A stretch of 64,000 bases of DNA from Verrucomicrobiota bacterium. Lineage in GTDB: Bacteria; Verrucomicrobiota; Verrucomicrobiia; CAIQCK01. Made by a program: the position numbers and the translations under genes. Under the pieces are notes generated by a model, which was given only the letters and a program-made list of their open reading frames with translations, ran no database searches and was not told the DNA's origin. Location of the stretch: assembly GCA_016222825.1 (NCBI GenBank), contig JACRQF010000004.1:1-64000 (forward strand), written 5' to 3'. This document shows, piece by piece, positions 62,336 through 64,000 of the stretch (position 1 is its first letter; each line of letters begins with the position of its first letter).

Positions 62336-64000
62336 GGCGCAAGAGCGAGAGGCCACGGCGACTGCCGGGATGCGGCTTTGTCTTGTTAACCCTGACAGCG
62401 GTCTTGTCGCTGCAACCCGCCGCCGAAGCGAACGGGCGGACCTTCTTCGTCGCGGCGTCCGGCAACGACGCCGGCGACGGCCTCTCTCGGCAATCGCCGT
62501 GGCGCAGCCTCGACAAGGTCAACGCCGCGACTCTGGAGCCGGGCGACAAGGTGTTCTTCAGGCGTGGCGACACTTGGCGCGGCCAACTGGTCGCGCAGAG
62601 CGGCGAGGAAGGTTCGCCGATCACCTACGCCGCTTACGGCCAGGGAGCCAAACCTCTCTTGCTCGGCTCGATCAGCCACAACAGCCCGCACGATTGGCAT
62701 CACGAAGGTGGCAACATCTGGGCCACCGCGAAGCCGGCGTTCACCGAGTTGGAACCGCTGGGCAACTTCGCCGCGGTGAAATGGAACGTCCATACGGAAG
62801 GCGGCGCCAAAGTGCGGACGACCAAAGCGGACGGCGCGTCTGAGTTGGAATGCACCAGCAGCGGCTCCAAGGGAAACCATATCCAGTTCTATGGCTGCGG
62901 CTTTTCCGTCCGCGAAGGCGATTACTTCGCGCTGGCGTTTCGCGCGCGCTCCACGAAGCCGTTCACTATACGCAGCATCGGCCTCTCGACGCAAGGCGCG
63001 CCATGGACGAGCTACGGGCGGCGCGCGCCCGCGGGTATCGAAGTCGGCCCGGAATGGACTGACTGCGCCGCGCGGTTCAAGGCGACGAAGACCGCCAGCG
63101 ATGGGCGAATCACGTTCCACCTCGGCGGCGCGCTGCCAGCGGGCGCAACGCTCTGTCTGCAGCCCGTCTCGTGGAAACGGCTTCGCTGCAACGAAGCCGA
63201 TCTGCTGTCTGTGGATGTCGGCAACATCATCTTCGACCACGGCAAGTCCGCCGGCGTGAAGAAGTGGAAGCCCGCCGATCTCAAGCAGCAGGGCGACTAC
63301 TGGTATGACGGCGCCAACTGGCAGGTGAAGCTCTGCTCGGAGAAGAACCCCGCTGAGTTGCACAAAAGCATCGAGTTGGCGTTGCGCCGGCACAACGTGG
63401 ACCAGGGCGGCGAGAGCTACGTCATCTACGAGAACCTCGCCGTGAGCTGCGGCGCGGCGCACGGCTTCGGCGGCGGCTCCACGCGCGGCATCGTCATCCG
63501 CGACTGCGACATCTCATGGATCGGCGGCGGCCACCAGTTCACGACGCCACAAGGCAAGCCCGTCCGCTTCGGCAACGGCATAGAGTTCTGGTCGAACGCG
63601 CGCGATTGCCTCGTGGAAGGCTGCCGGCTCTGGGAGATTTACGACGCCGCGCTCACCAACCAGGGCAGCGGCACCAACCAACAGATCAACATCACCTACC
63701 GCGACAACGTCATCTGGAACTCCGAGTATTCGTTCGAGTATTGGAACCGCGGCCCGGCGTCCGTGACGCGCAACATCCGGTTCGAGCACAACACCTGCGT
63801 CAACGCCGGTTTTGGCTGGGGCCACGCCCAGCGCCCCGACCGCAACGGCCGCCACCTGATGTTCTACACCAACCCTGCGCAAACGTCGGAGTTCTACGTC
63901 CGCGATAACATCTTCTGTAACGCCACCGACAGCGCGCTGCGGATGATGAACGACTGGACTGCCGGCCTGACGATGGACCACAACTGTTGGTTCCAGCGCG
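62281..64000 (+). CDS. Secreted parallel-beta-helix protein with inserted carbohydrate-binding-like domain (runs past window end)
   Basis: The open frame continues to base 64000, so the C terminus is missing. The earliest plausible start is TTG at 62281, giving an N terminus made largely from repeat sequence; no ATG or ribosome-binding site lies in frame. The signal peptide is clear (FVLLTLTAVLSLQPAAEA), followed by FFVAASGNDAGDGLSRQSPW and TLEPGDKVFFRRGDTWRGQL, the classic opening of parallel-beta-helix lyases/hydrolases. A beta-sandwich insert at about 175-285 (GNHIQFYGCGFSVREGDYF) precedes helical coils (YENLAVSCGAAHGFGG, IVIRDCDISWIGGG, NQQINITYRDNVIWN). It probably degrades polysaccharide. 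Confidence 0.75.
   Translation, partial: MDSGRARNRGERFPRRWRGRKSERPRRLPGCGFVLLTLTAVLSLQPAAEANGRTFFVAASGNDAGDGLSRQSPWRSLDKVNAATLEPGDKVFFRRGDTWRGQLVAQSGEEGSPITYAAYGQGAKPLLLGSISHNSPHDWHHEGGNIWATAKPAFTELEPLGNFAAVKWNVHTEGGAKVRTTKADGASELECTSSGSKGNHIQFYGCGFSVREGDYFALAFRARSTKPFTIRSIGLSTQGAPWTSYGRRAPAGIEVGPEWTDCAARFKATKTASDGRITFHLGGALPAGATLCLQPVSWKRLRCNEADLLSVDVGNIIFDHGKSAGVKKWKPADLKQQGDYWYDGANWQVKLCSEKNPAELHKSIELALRRHNVDQGGESYVIYENLAVSCGAAHGFGGGSTRGIVIRDCDISWIGGGHQFTTPQGKPVRFGNGIEFWSNARDCLVEGCRLWEIYDAALTNQGSGTNQQINITYRDNVIWNSEYSFEYWNRGPASVTRNIRFEHNTCVNAGFGWGHAQRPDRNGRHLMFYTNPAQTSEFYVRDNIFCNATDSALRMMNDWTAGLTMDHNCWFQR

Noticed and set aside
62328..62843. GTG-initiated frame starting in the repeat and reading through an ATG at 62370
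   Set aside because: The downstream part has no beta-helix sequence and is Arg-rich; the adjacent frame carries the signal peptide and conserved coils.

Overview
The window is 64 kb of GC-rich bacterial chromosome with no rRNA, tRNA, phage or insertion-sequence genes that I can see. The gene content points to the Planctomycetes-Verrucomicrobia group, most likely Verrucomicrobiota. It has several secreted formylglycine-type sulfatases (one with an EF-hand tail), Ser/Thr kinases with leucine-rich repeats or a membrane anchor, Gfo/Idh and sugar-isomerase proteins with Tat-like leaders, large polysaccharide lyases, and dispersed palindromic repeats. There are no SusC/SusD homologues. The taxon is inferred from gene families, not from a marker gene.

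Layout. 1-7.5 kb: an ECF sigma factor followed by a truncated-by-window YfbK-like von Willebrand factor A protein, an agarase-like secreted glycoside hydrolase, a secreted metallo-beta-lactamase-fold protein and a small Gly/Pro-rich secreted protein. 7.5-12.3 kb (minus strand): HAD phosphatase, DEAD-box RNA helicase, endonuclease IV, PIG-L deacetylase and a second MBL-fold hydrolase. 12.4-17.5 kb: a tightly overlapping five-gene metal (probably manganese/zinc) uptake operon whose two permeases carry C-terminal winged-helix/DtxR-MntR-like domains. 17.5-21.4 kb: hemB, a small unknown, a glycosyltransferase and an orphan parB. 21.7-27.9 kb (minus): a sirtuin fused to a nucleoside-kinase-like domain, an esterase fused to an SMP-30 propeller, a DUF493 protein, and purF-purM. 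28-33.6 kb (minus): an LRR receptor-like kinase lacking the catalytic Asp, a CobW-type GTPase and a sulfatase.

33.6-35.5 kb is a repeat-rich, partly degenerate stretch. It holds a restriction-modification remnant, thirteen tandem 21-bp units in frame with an ArsR-like regulator, and nested inverted repeats. 35.5-55.6 kb is a polysaccharide-degradation locus made of two divergent arms. The minus arm is sulfatase-esterase-esterase-sulfatase. The plus arm is a lipoprotein, a heparinase-like lyase, a glycoside-hydrolase-like protein, a giant lyase/discoidin/FG-GAP protein, two tandem beta-propeller enzymes and a Gfo/Idh oxidoreductase. Together these look like removal of sulfate and ester groups, chain cleavage, and processing of released sugars from a sulfated, acylated uronic-acid-type polysaccharide. 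The substrate itself is not determined.

55.7-64 kb: two small similar membrane proteins, an apparently active Ser/Thr kinase, two small exported proteins, a Tat-exported sugar isomerase, a DAHP synthase-chorismate mutase fusion, and the start of a secreted parallel-beta-helix protein that runs off the end.

The most unusual items are: palindromic and simple repeats that sit in frame inside coding sequences, the permease-metalloregulator fusion, the sirtuin-kinase fusion, the LRR pseudokinase candidate, and the 21-bp minisatellite fused in frame to a regulator.
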